From Candidatus Kinetoplastibacterium crithidii (lineage in GTDB: Bacteria > Pseudomonadota > Gammaproteobacteria > Burkholderiales > Burkholderiaceae_B), in NCBI GenBank assembly GCA_027557655.1, contig CP064915.1, positions 372,001 to 436,000 on the forward strand: a DNA stretch of 64,000 nucleotides, in the 5' to 3' direction. The notes beneath the pieces were generated by a model. That model saw only the letters and a program-made list of their open reading frames with translations. It was not told where the DNA came from and ran no database searches. The position numbers were made by a program, and so were the translations under genes. This document shows positions 38,750 to 48,757 of the stretch, piece by piece. Positions within the stretch are counted from its first letter, which is position 1, and each line of letters starts with the position of its first letter.

Positions 38750-38801
38750 TATTTCATTGAAATCGTATTACTAATTATGGTTTTTGAATTAAAAATTTCA
38801 A

Positions 38802-38837
38802 TGTATAAGAATTTGATTGAAATCAAATTCTTATACA
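38802..38837 (-). terminator. Hairpin terminator after rplI
   Basis: Perfect 17-base inverted repeat, arms 38802-38818 and 38821-38837, with only two unpaired bases between arms; the outer 14 pairs plus an 8-base loop would be the real structure. It starts 10 bases past the rplI stop on the minus strand. The tail is T-rich but interrupted, so termination may be partial, allowing some read-through into dnaB. Confidence 0.6.
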
Positions 38838-38846
38838 AGAAATAAA

Positions 38847-39299
38847 TTAAGAATTTTCTTTAGAAACTAATATAGTTATTTCAGCAACCACATCAGGATG
38901 CAGTTTTATTTTAGCTGAAAATTCACCAATTGTTTTTATATGTTGAACTGATAAAGTTATTTGAGATTTATTAATATTAAAACCAGATTTTTTTAAATTT
39001 TCAGCTATATCAAAATTAGTAACAGAACCAAACAGTCTACCGTCAACACTAGATCTTTGATATATAATTAATTGGAAACCAGATAATTTATTACTAATAT
39101 CCATTGCATTATTAAATTTATCTAATTGTATTTGTTCCAATTCTATTCTTTTATCTTCAAATTCTTTTATAGCATTTTTTGTCGCACGACGCGCTATCTT
39201 CTTAGGAATTAAGTAGTTCCTTGCATATCCATCTTTAACACGAACCACATCCCCTAAATTACCTAGCGATGACACTTTTTCTAATAAAATAATTTCCAT
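38847..39299 (-). CDS. rplI: 50S ribosomal protein L9
   Basis: 150 residues. The N-terminal signature MEIILLEKVSSLGNLGDVVRVKDGYARNYLIP is diagnostic, followed by the long connecting helix and a C-terminal domain (DGRLFGSVTNFDIA). It binds 23S rRNA near the L1 stalk. It is last in rpsF-priB-rpsR-rplI, 12 bases after rpsR. Confidence 0.98.
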   Translation of the reverse strand: MEIILLEKVSSLGNLGDVVRVKDGYARNYLIPKKIARRATKNAIKEFEDKRIELEQIQLDKFNNAMDISNKLSGFQLIIYQRSSVDGRLFGSVTNFDIAENLKKSGFNINKSQITLSVQHIKTIGEFSAKIKLHPDVVAEITILVSKENS

Positions 39300-39311
39300 A
39301 TTAACTCATAT

Positions 39312-39584
39312 TTATTTATGATTATCTGTATAAGGCAATAAAGCTAAAAAACGAGCTCGTTTAATAGCAATCCCCAATTGACGTTGATATATAGCTTTTG
39401 TGCCAGTAAGACGTGCTGGAATTATTTTGCCATTTTCTTGTATAAAATCTTTTAAGATGTCTACATCCTTATAATCTATTTCATCTACTTTAGCAGCTGT
39501 AAATCTACAAAATTTACGACGTTTAAATAAAGGATTTTGTTGGACAAATTTGCGTTTTTCCTTAGGTTTTCGATAGAAAGACAT
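39312..39584 (-). CDS. rpsR: 30S ribosomal protein S18
   Basis: 90 residues. The conserved core FCRFTAAKVDEIDYKDVDILKDF and GKIIPARLTGT, then QRQLGIAIKRARFLALLPY, identify S18. It pairs with S6 on the 30S platform. The N-terminus is basic (KPKEKRKFVQQNP). It lies between priB and rplI in the standard order. Confidence 0.98.
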   Translation of the reverse strand: MSFYRKPKEKRKFVQQNPLFKRRKFCRFTAAKVDEIDYKDVDILKDFIQENGKIIPARLTGTKAIYQRQLGIAIKRARFLALLPYTDNHK

Positions 39585-39660
39585 TTTAATACCTTTAAAT
39601 TATTTTGCAAATTATAAATAATTTTACAAATAAAAATTTTAATTATAACTAATATTTAGT

Positions 39661-39957
39661 TTAGTCGTCACTATTTGTTATTTTTTGCAAGTGAAATCTT
39701 AGAATTACTGAGTTTTTGTATATTGGGGCCAAAAAACCAGTTGCATAAAATTCCTTATCATATGGAATTTTATCTAAAGATATCGCTAAGGTTCCCAAAG
39801 CAAGAGCCTTAATTGTTAAGCTTATATTACGCTCAACATTAGATTCCAATACTTTAGAAAAGCTACTTAAGGTCATCTCTAATACCGGAATCCCAGTATA
39901 ATTATACCTTATAGAATCTCGATTTAGAATCCTTGCATTAAGACTAAGAAGATTCAT
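39661..39957 (-). CDS. priB: Primosomal replication protein N (PriB)
   Basis: 98 residues of the OB-fold size. The opening NLLSLNARILNRDSIRYNYTGIPVLEMTL matches PriB, which derives from single-strand binding protein. PriB supports PriA-dependent replication restart. Its position between rpsF and rpsR is the conserved proteobacterial location, and this adds most of the confidence. A 76-base gap separates it from rpsR. Confidence 0.9.
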   Translation of the reverse strand: MNLLSLNARILNRDSIRYNYTGIPVLEMTLSSFSKVLESNVERNISLTIKALALGTLAISLDKIPYDKEFYATGFLAPIYKNSVILRFHLQKITNSDD

Positions 39958-39972
39958 AGTAGATAATAAAAA

Positions 39973-40347
39973 CTACTCTTCTATTACTTCTAATTCTTCT
40001 GTTGAAGAATTAGAAGATTCTTCTTTATTAACTGTTTTCATCATAATAGATGCTTCTGTCTCAGAATTTTTCTTTTTAATTATCATATGTCTTAAAATAG
40101 CGTCATTATAGCGAAAAGAATTTTCCAATTCATCTAGGATGCTTTGTGAACATTCAATATTTATACAAATATAATGTGCTTTTACTATTTTATTTATTTG
40201 ATAAGCTAACTGACGTCTACCCCAATCTTCTACTCTATGAATAGTACCATTGGCTTCAGTAATAACAGAACTATATCTCTGTATCATCGCAGGAACCTGT
40301 TCACTTTGGTCTGGATGAACTATAAAAACAATTTCGTAGTGTCTCAT
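39973..40347 (-). CDS. rpsF: 30S ribosomal protein S6
   Basis: 124 residues. MRHYEIVFIVHPDQSEQVPAM opens the protein, followed by RVEDWGRRQLAYQINK and FRYNDAILRHM, the usual S6 blocks. An acidic serine/glutamate-rich tail (EESSNSSTEELEVIEE) ends it. It is the first gene of its operon, with a strong AAGGAG site before the ATG. A short inverted repeat (40402-40407 with 40416-40421) lies in the leader. Confidence 0.98.
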   Translation of the reverse strand: MRHYEIVFIVHPDQSEQVPAMIQRYSSVITEANGTIHRVEDWGRRQLAYQINKIVKAHYICINIECSQSILDELENSFRYNDAILRHMIIKKKNSETEASIMMKTVNKEESSNSSTEELEVIEE

Positions 40348-40485
40348 TAATAAAACTCCTTATGGATGTTTAGAAAGTACCTTATGCAGTAATTCAAAAC
40401 AGCTAGACAAAAATATCTAGCAAGTAATAACAAACAGATAAAGCAATAAAAATAATAATTATTTAAAAAATATATCTACCTTATA

Positions 40486-41298
40486 TTATACACTTTTTTC
40501 AACTACAGCGTATGCTGAATGATTATGTATTGATTCAAAATTTTCGGCCTCTATTCTATATTTTTTTATATTTAAAAATTTACTATTTATGCTAGCAGCT
40601 AGATCACGAACTAAATCCTCAACAAATTTAGGGTTTTCATAAGCATATTCTGTTACATATTTTTCATCAGGCCTTTTTAATAAAGACCATAATTCACAAG
40701 ATGCTTCTTTTTCAGCTAACGTAATAAAATCTGACATCTTAATATCAGAATAATCATTAAAAACAAGTGATATAGTAATATTAGACCTCTGGTTATGAGC
40801 TCCATATGAAGAAATAGCTTTTGAACATGGGCATAAACTTGTGACTGGAATTTGAATAATAAGTTCAAATTCAGTGTTTATTTTTTCAGTAACTCTAACT
40901 ATCCACTCAACCTTATAATTCATTAAACTTTTAGATTTGGATATAGGGGCCGTTTTTTCTATAAAAAAAGGAAATGATAATGATATATCACCGTTAATAG
41001 CATTCAATAATGTTAACATTTCCAAAGACATATTACCCAATAGATTGGGAGTCAGTGCTTTAGTTCTATAATTTTCTAATAAAACTAGAAATCTAGACAT
41101 ATGAGTTCCTTTATCATTTTCTGATAATGAAACAGTCATAGTCCAATTAGCTATGGTATTTTGAATTACAGAACTAGCATCTGAAATATTAGTTGGCACA
41201 CAAATATCACGAATCCCAACACGCTTTATAGGGATTTGTCTAGCATCTATTAAACTTTGTATATCTGGTATCTCAGAATTTGTATTTATTTTTTCCAT
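40486..41298 (-). CDS. folE2: GTP cyclohydrolase FolE2 (type IB)
   Basis: 270 residues. The family hallmark LCPCSKAISSYGAHNQRS carries the metal-binding cysteine and histidine. The earlier RVGIRDICVP and the STASID-free opening match FolE2 rather than FolE. It converts GTP to dihydroneopterin triphosphate for folate, working with metals other than zinc. It lies 43 bases downstream of dxs and may share its transcript. No FolE is in this window. Confidence 0.94.
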   Translation of the reverse strand: MEKINTNSEIPDIQSLIDARQIPIKRVGIRDICVPTNISDASSVIQNTIANWTMTVSLSENDKGTHMSRFLVLLENYRTKALTPNLLGNMSLEMLTLLNAINGDISLSFPFFIEKTAPISKSKSLMNYKVEWIVRVTEKINTEFELIIQIPVTSLCPCSKAISSYGAHNQRSNITISLVFNDYSDIKMSDFITLAEKEASCELWSLLKRPDEKYVTEYAYENPKFVEDLVRDLAASINSKFLNIKKYRIEAENFESIHNHSAYAVVEKSV

Positions 41299-41341
41299 GT
41301 ATTTATATAATCAGTTAATTAATTGTTAATATAAAAAAATA

Positions 41342-43159
41342 TCATAATAATTTATGAAAAGCATCTTTAATAGAAGATTCTATTCCATTACGATCTAGCC
41401 CTATTTCAGTAATTAATTGTTTAATATCACCATGATCAATAAATCTATCCGGTATACCCAATTGAAGAACTGGAATGTATAAATTATGTTTATGCAAAAC
41501 TTCTATTACTGCACTACCAGCTCCTCCCATTATAGAGTTATCTTCTAAAGTAACAATAGCGCTATGAGTTTTAGATAAACTAATGATTAAGTCTTTATCA
41601 ATTGGTTTAACAAATCTCATATCAGCAATAGTCAAATCCATCGAATCTGCAACAATATTTGCAGTATTAAATAAAGTACCAAATACAAGAATAGCAATAT
41701 TTTTGCCGAATCTTCTTACTATTCCTTTACCTATATCTAAAGAATTTAATTCTTTATCAATATTTGTATCGAACCCTTCACCTCTAGGATATCGAACAAT
41801 CGCAGGTCCATTATATATATAACATGTAGTTAGTAATAGACGTTGTTCATTTTCATCTGAAGGTGTAGCAATTATTAAATTTGGAATGCATCTTAGAAAA
41901 GATATATCATAGTTACCAGCGTGTGTTGCTCCATCAGCTCCCACTAAACCAGCTCTATCAACTGCAAAAGTTACATCTAGATTTTGAATAGCAACATCAT
42001 GTATTAATTGATCGTAACCTCTTTGTAAAAAAGTAGAATAAATTGCTACTACTGGTTTTAATCCATCACATGCCATCCCAGCAGCAAAAGTAATTGCATG
42101 TTGTTCTGAAATTCCAACATCAAAGTATCTACTTGGGAATTTTTTTTCAAATTCTACTAACCCACTACCTTCTCTCATAGCAGGAGTAATTGCTATTAAA
42201 TTAGCATCATAACTTGCCATATCACAAACCCAATTGCTAAAAACTTGAGTAAAAGTTTTATGGGAAGCTTTTTTTGATGTTAAGATGCCAATATCTAAAT
42301 CAAATTTACTTGGTCCATGATATAATATTGGGTCTTTTTCAGCTAATTTATAACCTTTGCCCTTCTTTGTTACAATATGCAAAAAATTTAATCCAGATTC
42401 TTTTTTTATATCCTGTAAAACATTGGCTAAAGTAGTTACATTATGACCATCAATTGGTCCATAATATTTAAAACCTAACTCTTCAAAAAATGTCAAAGAA
42501 CCATTTTTATAACTTTTTTGATTAGCAGTATTTGTTATATTGTCAATATTAGCATAAAAAAGACCTTGCATTAAATTATTGAAATATTGATTTAAAGATC
42601 CTACTGCTGGCGAAATAGACATGTGATTATCATTCAGAATAACCAAAAGATTAATATCTTTCATTACCCCTGCATTATTTATAGCTTCAAAAGCCATCCC
42701 AGCAGAAATCGAACCATCACCAATTACTGCTATATGCTGTCTATTTTTTAATTTTTTTTTGCTAGCTGCATAAGCCATTCCTAATGCAGCAGATATAGAG
42801 GTGGAAGAATGAGCAGTACCAAAAGCATCATAACAAGATTCAGATCTATTGGGAAATCCAGATATTCCATATCTCTGACGTAAAGTACCCATTTTTTCTC
42901 TTCTTCCAGTTAATATTTTATGGGGATAAGACTGATGTCCTACATCCCAAATAATAATATCATTTGGTGTATCAAATACATAATGTAAAGCTATAGTTAA
43001 TTCTATAACTCCTAAACTAGATGAAAGATGTCCTCCTGTTTTAGAGACAATTTCTAAAACTTCTTGTCGTAATTCCTCAGATAATTTACTAAGACAATTA
43101 AAATCTAATTTTCTAAGATCAGATGGTAAATGAATCTTATCTAATAATTTGGAAGACAT
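41342..43159 (-). CDS. dxs: 1-deoxy-D-xylulose-5-phosphate synthase
   Basis: 605 residues. The TPP-binding motif GDGSISAGMAFEAINNAG is in the N-terminal half. The second domain has DRAGLVGADGATHAG and the transketolase C-terminal region follows. It makes DXP from pyruvate and glyceraldehyde-3-phosphate, feeding the MEP isoprenoid pathway and pyridoxal phosphate. The usual neighbour ispA is missing: 315 bases without a gene separate dxs from xseB. Confidence 0.98.
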   Translation of the reverse strand: MSSKLLDKIHLPSDLRKLDFNCLSKLSEELRQEVLEIVSKTGGHLSSSLGVIELTIALHYVFDTPNDIIIWDVGHQSYPHKILTGRREKMGTLRQRYGISGFPNRSESCYDAFGTAHSSTSISAALGMAYAASKKKLKNRQHIAVIGDGSISAGMAFEAINNAGVMKDINLLVILNDNHMSISPAVGSLNQYFNNLMQGLFYANIDNITNTANQKSYKNGSLTFFEELGFKYYGPIDGHNVTTLANVLQDIKKESGLNFLHIVTKKGKGYKLAEKDPILYHGPSKFDLDIGILTSKKASHKTFTQVFSNWVCDMASYDANLIAITPAMREGSGLVEFEKKFPSRYFDVGISEQHAITFAAGMACDGLKPVVAIYSTFLQRGYDQLIHDVAIQNLDVTFAVDRAGLVGADGATHAGNYDISFLRCIPNLIIATPSDENEQRLLLTTCYIYNGPAIVRYPRGEGFDTNIDKELNSLDIGKGIVRRFGKNIAILVFGTLFNTANIVADSMDLTIADMRFVKPIDKDLIISLSKTHSAIVTLEDNSIMGGAGSAVIEVLHKHNLYIPVLQLGIPDRFIDHGDIKQLITEIGLDRNGIESSIKDAFHKLL

Positions 43160-43474
43160 AAATTTATTCTATAATAGTTTCTGGATTTTTATTAAAAATA
43201 TGTTTTAGTGGGAATAAATAAAACAAATATATTATATTTTGAGAAATAAATTCCATTAACTACAACAATATGCAAAGCACAACAATATACAGAATTACTA
43301 ATCTTTTCAGATATTTTGCAATAAAAAAACAAATTTGTCTTTTTAATAAAATTAATTATATATTATTGCTAATAAGCAAAACAAATTTAATATCTAATTA
43401 TGAGTCTCTAGATAGGAATCAAAAAGCACTGATAACAATTTAATTATCCATAGTTATAAGATATATATACAAAT
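43160..43474. other. Gene-free gap where ispA is normally found
   Basis: Many betaproteobacteria carry xseB-ispA-dxs. Here the interval is 315 bases with no ORF of substance. No prenyltransferase motif (DDxxD-type) is recoverable in either strand by eye. It looks like residual, highly AT-rich spacer after gene loss. Confidence 0.5.
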
Positions 43475-43744
43475 TTATTCTTCATTCAGTTGATTAATAT
43501 CTAAGGGCTTAAGTAATTCACCATCTAATACTTTTATAGTCTCTTCAGCTTTAGCTATATAATTTTGACAAAAACGAACTAAATTTACACCACGACGATA
43601 TAATGATAACGAATCCTCTAGAGTTATATTTTCTTGCTCCATACTAGAAACTAGTGTTTCTAACTCAAGAAGCGCTGTCTCAAAATCTAAATTTTTCATA
43701 TTTTCTGATAAATTTAATGTATCATTTTTCATAGTAAGATCCAT
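43475..43744 (-). CDS. xseB: Exodeoxyribonuclease VII small subunit
   Basis: Up to 89 residues. The core FETALLELETLVSSMEQENITLEDSLSLYRRGVNLVRFCQ is the XseB helical hairpin, followed by AEETIKVLDGEL. Several ATGs occur near the N-terminus, so the start is uncertain; the ATG at 43732 or 43699 is possible. XseB is the regulatory partner of XseA in single-strand DNA degradation. It is the first gene of the remnant xseB-dxs-folE2 unit. Confidence 0.93.
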   Translation of the reverse strand: MDLTMKNDTLNLSENMKNLDFETALLELETLVSSMEQENITLEDSLSLYRRGVNLVRFCQNYIAKAEETIKVLDGELLKPLDINQLNEE

Positions 43745-44041
43745 AGTATTTTTAACTTCAATATTTGATTAATATTTTTAAATATTATAAACACTAAAAA
43801 AATTATGTAATATAAATAAAATTTTAGAAAAAGAAATACGAATAATTAATTCGAAATTATGAATTTTAGAAGTTCGGCATATAATAAACTGTATCCTATA
43901 GTTTTATCTAAACTAAAAGAAGAAATTATCAACCTCTAATAATTCTTAAATCAGCAACGTAGCCGTTTCTTGAAAAGATTAAGAAGTATAACTTAACAAA
44001 ACTAGAATTATACGATAAGAAAATTATATAAAGATTAAATC
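43745..44041. other. Intergenic stretch with no supported gene
   Basis: Nearly 300 bases between xseB and the tRNA on the minus strand. A 26-codon ORF at 43859-43939 is the longest notable frame and has no ribosome-binding site or recognisable motif. I see nothing else here. Confidence 0.4.
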
Positions 44042-44120
<79 letters not shown>

Positions 44121-44171
44121 AGATACACAACTATAAGGTATTTTTTTTAATTTTGCAATAAAAAATTTAAC

Positions 44172-46424
44172 TTAATTATTATCTAAAAAACTTTTTAATT
44201 TTTCAGCTCTACTAGGATGTCTTAATTTTCGTAATGCCTTAGCCTCAATTTGTCTAATTCTCTCTCTTGTAACATCAAACTGTTTGCCTACCTCCTCCAA
44301 AGTTTGATCTGTATGCATTTCAATACCAAATCTCATTCTTAAAACCTTAGCCTCCCTAGGGGTTAAAGAATCCAATACTTCTTTAACAATATTCTTCATA
44401 GAGCTATGCAAAGCAGCATCAGAAGGTGCTAAAGTGTTAGTATCTTCTATAAAATCACCTAAATGAGAATCATCATCTCCTATTTGAGTTTCCATAGATA
44501 TAGGTTCTTTAGCTATTTTAAGGATTTTTCTAATTTTATCCTCAGGAATATCCATTTTTTGGGATAAAATCGAAGGATCTGGTTCTAATCCTGTTTCCTG
44601 CAAAATTTGACGGCTAATACGATTCATCTTATTTATTGTTTCTATCATATGGACAGGAATTCTAATGGTTCTAGCTTGATCTGCTATAGAACGTGTTATA
44701 GCCTGTCTTATCCACCAGGTAGCATATGTAGAGAACTTATATCCTCTACGATATTCAAACTTATCTACTGCCTTCATTAGACCAATATTGCCCTCTTGTA
44801 TCAAATCTAAAAATTGTAAACCACGGTTCGTATATTTTTTCGCTATAGAAATAACTAAACGTAAATTAGCTTCAGTCATTTCTTTTTTAGCCTTAAGAGA
44901 TTTATTCTCTCCAGTTGTCATTTGTTTATTAATTTCTTTAAATTCTTGAATTGGTAATACAATTTTTTCTTGAATTTCCAATATTTTTTTTTGCTTATTC
45001 TGTATAAGTAAAATCAACGGTTCTAATGATTGGAAATATTTGCTATTAAATATAGGTTCTTCAAACATCCATTGAGGATTAGATTCATTTCCTATAAAAC
45101 ACTGGAGAAACAGTTCTCTTGGCATGCCAGCTTTATCTACACATATATTTATTATAGATTTTTCTATATCCCTTATTTCTTGCATATGATATCTAATTGA
45201 ATCAGCTAACTTAGCTATCATTTTCGCATTAAATCTTACACCCATTAATTCTTGTTGTATCAAATTTTTTGCTTCCAAGTACTCTTCAGAGTTGTATCCG
45301 TTCTCTAAATAAGCTTTTTGCATGTTTTTGAAATAACTAGTAACCGCTGAAAATTTTTCTAAGCTTTTTGTACGTAACTCTTCTAATTGTTTTGGAGACA
45401 TTATGCCAGATGACATATCTAGCAATTCTTCATTTTCCGAAAAATTAAAATTTATGTTAGGATCATCACAATCTGAATTATCGATAAGCGCATCTACAAT
45501 TTCATCTATTTGAAGTTGATCATTATTTACTTTTTCTATATCTAATAAAATTTCATTTAATGTTGTAGGACAAGCAGAAATAGCAGATATCATAAGACGC
45601 AAACCCTCTTCAATCCTTTTTGCTATTTCTATTTCCCCCTCTCTTGTTAAGAGTTCAACAGTGCCCATCTCACGCATATACATACGTACAGGGTCTGTAG
45701 TTCTACCAAAATCAGAGTCAACAGTCGTGAGAGCAGCCTCTGCTTCATCTTCAACATCATCATCATTAGATATTACAGTATTATTTTCACTCATCAATAG
45801 TGTATCTATATCTGGGGTTTTATCATAAACAGCAATCCCCATATCACTAAAAGTAGTAACTATTGTATCAAATACGTCATCATCTGCTAAATCATCAGGC
45901 AGACTATCATTAATTTCACCAAATGTAAGGTATCCTTTTTCTTTTCCTAATCTAATAAGATTTTTAAGGTTATTACGACGATTTTCATATTCCTCTTGGG
46001 AAATTGGTCCTTTTAAAATTAAATCTTTAGGATCATTTTTACTACGTCTACTTCGTTTGCTAGGTTTAGAATAAGTTAACATATCTACATTATTATCAAC
46101 AGATAAACCATCGAAAAGCTCATCATCACTCTCAATAACATTATCATTAATTACAGTGTTAGATTTTTTAGTTAATTCACTCACTTTGATCGACATTAAT
46201 AATTCATCTCTATTTATTAAGTTCTCATTATTGATATCTTTATTGGATTTTAATATTTTCTTTTTAACGACCTTCTTAGATTTTTTTAGATTATCTAATT
46301 CGTTAAATTCTTCAGAAGATAAAATATCACTACTATCATCACTATGATGATTTAAAGTATTATTTTTATTATTTTTATTTTTTTTTAAAACATTTTTATC
46401 TTTTTCTTTAGCCCTTGTAATCAT
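44172..46424 (-). CDS. rpoD: RNA polymerase sigma factor RpoD (sigma-70)
   Basis: 750 residues. The extremely Lys/Asn-rich N-terminal extension precedes region 1.1 (LKNLIRLGKEKGYLTFGEIND). Region 1.2 has DPVRMYMREMGTVELLTREGE. Regions 2-4 show YATWWIRQAITRSIADQARTIRIPVHM and EEVGKQFDVTRERIRQIEAKALRKLRHPSR. It is the housekeeping sigma factor, last protein gene of the rpsU-dnaG-rpoD operon, with tRNA-Ile2 downstream. No alternative sigma factor occurs in the window. Confidence 0.98.
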   Translation of the reverse strand: MITRAKEKDKNVLKKNKNNKNNTLNHHSDDSSDILSSEEFNELDNLKKSKKVVKKKILKSNKDINNENLINRDELLMSIKVSELTKKSNTVINDNVIESDDELFDGLSVDNNVDMLTYSKPSKRSRRSKNDPKDLILKGPISQEEYENRRNNLKNLIRLGKEKGYLTFGEINDSLPDDLADDDVFDTIVTTFSDMGIAVYDKTPDIDTLLMSENNTVISNDDDVEDEAEAALTTVDSDFGRTTDPVRMYMREMGTVELLTREGEIEIAKRIEEGLRLMISAISACPTTLNEILLDIEKVNNDQLQIDEIVDALIDNSDCDDPNINFNFSENEELLDMSSGIMSPKQLEELRTKSLEKFSAVTSYFKNMQKAYLENGYNSEEYLEAKNLIQQELMGVRFNAKMIAKLADSIRYHMQEIRDIEKSIINICVDKAGMPRELFLQCFIGNESNPQWMFEEPIFNSKYFQSLEPLILLIQNKQKKILEIQEKIVLPIQEFKEINKQMTTGENKSLKAKKEMTEANLRLVISIAKKYTNRGLQFLDLIQEGNIGLMKAVDKFEYRRGYKFSTYATWWIRQAITRSIADQARTIRIPVHMIETINKMNRISRQILQETGLEPDPSILSQKMDIPEDKIRKILKIAKEPISMETQIGDDDSHLGDFIEDTNTLAPSDAALHSSMKNIVKEVLDSLTPREAKVLRMRFGIEMHTDQTLEEVGKQFDVTRERIRQIEAKALRKLRHPSRAEKLKSFLDNN

Positions 46425-46559
46425 ACCTTTCCCACAATATTAAAATTTATTAATAAAGATCTAAAATTATAAAATTAAGAAATAAGAAATAAACATTTAA
46501 TAAATAAGATATTATATATATAAAAAGCATAATTAATATTACGAATAAACATAACAATT

Positions 46560-48368
46560 TTAATTTAAATTACCTTTTTTAATTAAAAATAATTTATTAG
46601 ACAATTCTTTATACTTATTTATATCGTTATCGGAGGTTAAACCTTGCTCAACAAGCAAGTTAATTTCTTTTTTCAAATATTCATTTTCTATTAATAATAA
46701 AGCATCTTCCCATTCTTTGACTGGGTCTGGTAGTAAAACTTCTTTTTGATTAGTGTGATTACTAATATTAGAAACCACTTTATACAATTCAGAATCTTTT
46801 GGTAAGGATTCTTGTAATGTTTCTAAAGTTTTAATATTTTTTTCTTGAATAATTAAAATTAAATCCTTTATATATTTTAAGTCAGGTTGTTTTTCTAAAA
46901 TTTCTAATTGTTGAATACCAACCATATCATCAATATATTGTAGATTAAATATTATTAAATTTAGTAAATGTTTAGCAAGAGATGGAACCTTTTGACTATT
47001 ACTAGTAGAATTATGAGGGTTTGCCTTTTTTTGAATTTGATGAAAATTTGTATTGTTTTTATTCTTAAAATAAAAATTGTTTAAATTTCTATTTTTAATA
47101 GAAGATAACAATTTGATATCGTTATTATTAAAATTCAATAAATTCGCAATCTCTTTCTCAAGCTGTATACGAAAAGCATTAAGAGGCATAGAACTTAACA
47201 AAGAAAGAGACTCGTTCCAGCAAGATACTCTACCTTCTGCCTCTAAAATATTATGTTTTTTCTGCATTTCATTGATAAAAAATTTTGATAAAGAAATAGA
47301 ATTATCTATGATTTCTTTAAATTTATTAATTCCGTATTCTAAAATATAAGAGTCAGGATCATGGTTCTCTTTTAAAATTAAGAACCGTATTTCATAATTA
47401 TCTTTTAATTCTTTTAAACAGATTAATAATGCTTTCCATGCGGCCCTATGACCAGCATCATCTCCATCAAAACTAAAAATTATTTTATTAGTTAGTGAAA
47501 ATAATTTCGTTATATGGTCAGAACTTATTGAAGTTCCTAGTGTAGCCACTACATTAGGAACACCATATTGAGTTAGAATAATGACATCAAAATATCCTTC
47601 AACAACTATTGCAAATCCTTGCTTTTTTATGCTTTTTCTAGATTCCCACAAACCATACAATTCTTTTCTTTTAGAAAATAAGGTGGTTTCTGGAGAATTT
47701 AAATATTTTGGAAGCTTTCCATCGATTGCCCTTCCTCCAAAACCGACGACATTACCATAATAATTTCTTATTGGGAACATGACCCTTTGTCTAAATCTAT
47801 CATATCTTCTTGTTTCATCTATAACAAGACCTACTTCTTTAATACAAGGATCATTATAATTATCAAAACATTTAGATAAAAAATTAGCCTCAAAACCTGA
47901 CCAACCAATTCCAAAAAAATCTATAGTATCTTTATGAATTTTTCTTTTTGACAAATAATTTAGAGCATTAGATGATTTCGATAGACATGAATGATAATAC
48001 TCCTGAGCTCTATTCATTATGCTCAATAACTCTCTTTCCTTTTTTTGTTTTTTAGACAAAAAATTAGTATTTTTACCTTCGTCAGGAATCGTTAGACCAA
48101 CAGATGATGCCAATTGTTTTACGGCATCAGAAAAACTAAGAGCAAGATATTCCATTATAAATGTAATGGAATCACCATGAGCTCCACAACCAAAACAATG
48201 ATATATTTTTTTTGTCTGACTTACAGTAAAAGAAGGACTTTTTTCAGAATGGAATGGGCAAAGACCAACTAAATTAGACCCCGTTTTTTTCAAAACAACA
48301 TAAAAACCTATAACTTCTACTATATCTAGTCTAGACAATAAATCTTGGATAAAATATTTTGGAATCAA
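46560..48368 (-). CDS. dnaG: DNA primase DnaG
   Basis: 602 residues. The zinc-binding segment is CPFHSEKSPSF with CFGCGAHGD. The RNA polymerase core has FPIRNYYGNVVGFGGRAI and YLNSPET, then the TOPRIM VVEGYFDVI and FSFDGDDAGHRAAWKAL. The C-terminal helicase-interacting domain is less conserved. It makes primers for replication. It follows rpsU by 13 bases in the macromolecular synthesis operon. Confidence 0.97.
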   Translation of the reverse strand: MIPKYFIQDLLSRLDIVEVIGFYVVLKKTGSNLVGLCPFHSEKSPSFTVSQTKKIYHCFGCGAHGDSITFIMEYLALSFSDAVKQLASSVGLTIPDEGKNTNFLSKKQKKERELLSIMNRAQEYYHSCLSKSSNALNYLSKRKIHKDTIDFFGIGWSGFEANFLSKCFDNYNDPCIKEVGLVIDETRRYDRFRQRVMFPIRNYYGNVVGFGGRAIDGKLPKYLNSPETTLFSKRKELYGLWESRKSIKKQGFAIVVEGYFDVIILTQYGVPNVVATLGTSISSDHITKLFSLTNKIIFSFDGDDAGHRAAWKALLICLKELKDNYEIRFLILKENHDPDSYILEYGINKFKEIIDNSISLSKFFINEMQKKHNILEAEGRVSCWNESLSLLSSMPLNAFRIQLEKEIANLLNFNNNDIKLLSSIKNRNLNNFYFKNKNNTNFHQIQKKANPHNSTSNSQKVPSLAKHLLNLIIFNLQYIDDMVGIQQLEILEKQPDLKYIKDLILIIQEKNIKTLETLQESLPKDSELYKVVSNISNHTNQKEVLLPDPVKEWEDALLLIENEYLKKEINLLVEQGLTSDNDINKYKELSNKLFLIKKGNLN

Positions 48369-48381
48369 ATAAAAACAATTG

Positions 48382-48594
48382 CTAGTACATACGAGGAGGT
48401 AATTGTTGACTGCGTATACGTTTATAATGACGTTTCACAGCAGCAGCAAGTTTACGTTTTCTTTCAGCTGTTGGTTTTTCATAGAATTCTCTAGAACGTA
48501 ATTCTGTCAACAGTCCAGTTTTTTCAACTGTGCGTTTAAAACGACGCATAGCTGATTCAAAAGGTTCATTTTCTTTAAGCTTAACAATAGGCAT
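48382..48594 (-). CDS. rpsU: 30S ribosomal protein S21
   Basis: 70 residues from the ATG at 48594 (an in-frame TTG at 48600 is less likely). The sequence opens MPIVKLKENEPFESAMRRFKR and ends SQQLPPRMY, both typical of S21. It is the first gene of the macromolecular synthesis operon. S21 contacts the 30S platform near the anti-Shine-Dalgarno. Confidence 0.97.
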   Translation of the reverse strand: MPIVKLKENEPFESAMRRFKRTVEKTGLLTELRSREFYEKPTAERKRKLAAAVKRHYKRIRSQQLPPRMY

Positions 48595-48712
48595 AATCAA
48601 TATTTTAATTTAAAAGAATATTTATAATCAAATTTCACTCTACAGCAACAAAAAATTAATACCGCGAGTTAACCCACTTAATTCTACATTAAAACAATGC
48701 TTTTAGACAACT

Positions 48713-48752
48713 GTTTTAATCAAGATAAACATATATTTATCTTGATTAAAAC
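48713..48752. terminator. Long perfect inverted repeat upstream of rpsU
   Basis: Perfect 17-base arms (48713-48729 and 48736-48752) with a 6-base loop. It lies between purA and rpsU on the minus strand and is the second of two tandem hairpins. The stem includes runs of T on one side and A on the other, but no long T tail follows. Its role could be transcript end stabilisation or termination. Confidence 0.55.
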
Positions 48753-48757
48753 ACATA

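Noticed and set aside
40348..40485. Possible S6:S18 autoregulatory leader before rpsF
   Set aside because: A 6-base hairpin is present, but I could not see the conserved CCG-containing bulge of the known motif.
43859..43939. 26-codon ORF between xseB and tRNA-Ile2
   Set aside because: No ribosome-binding site or recognisable motif; length expected by chance.
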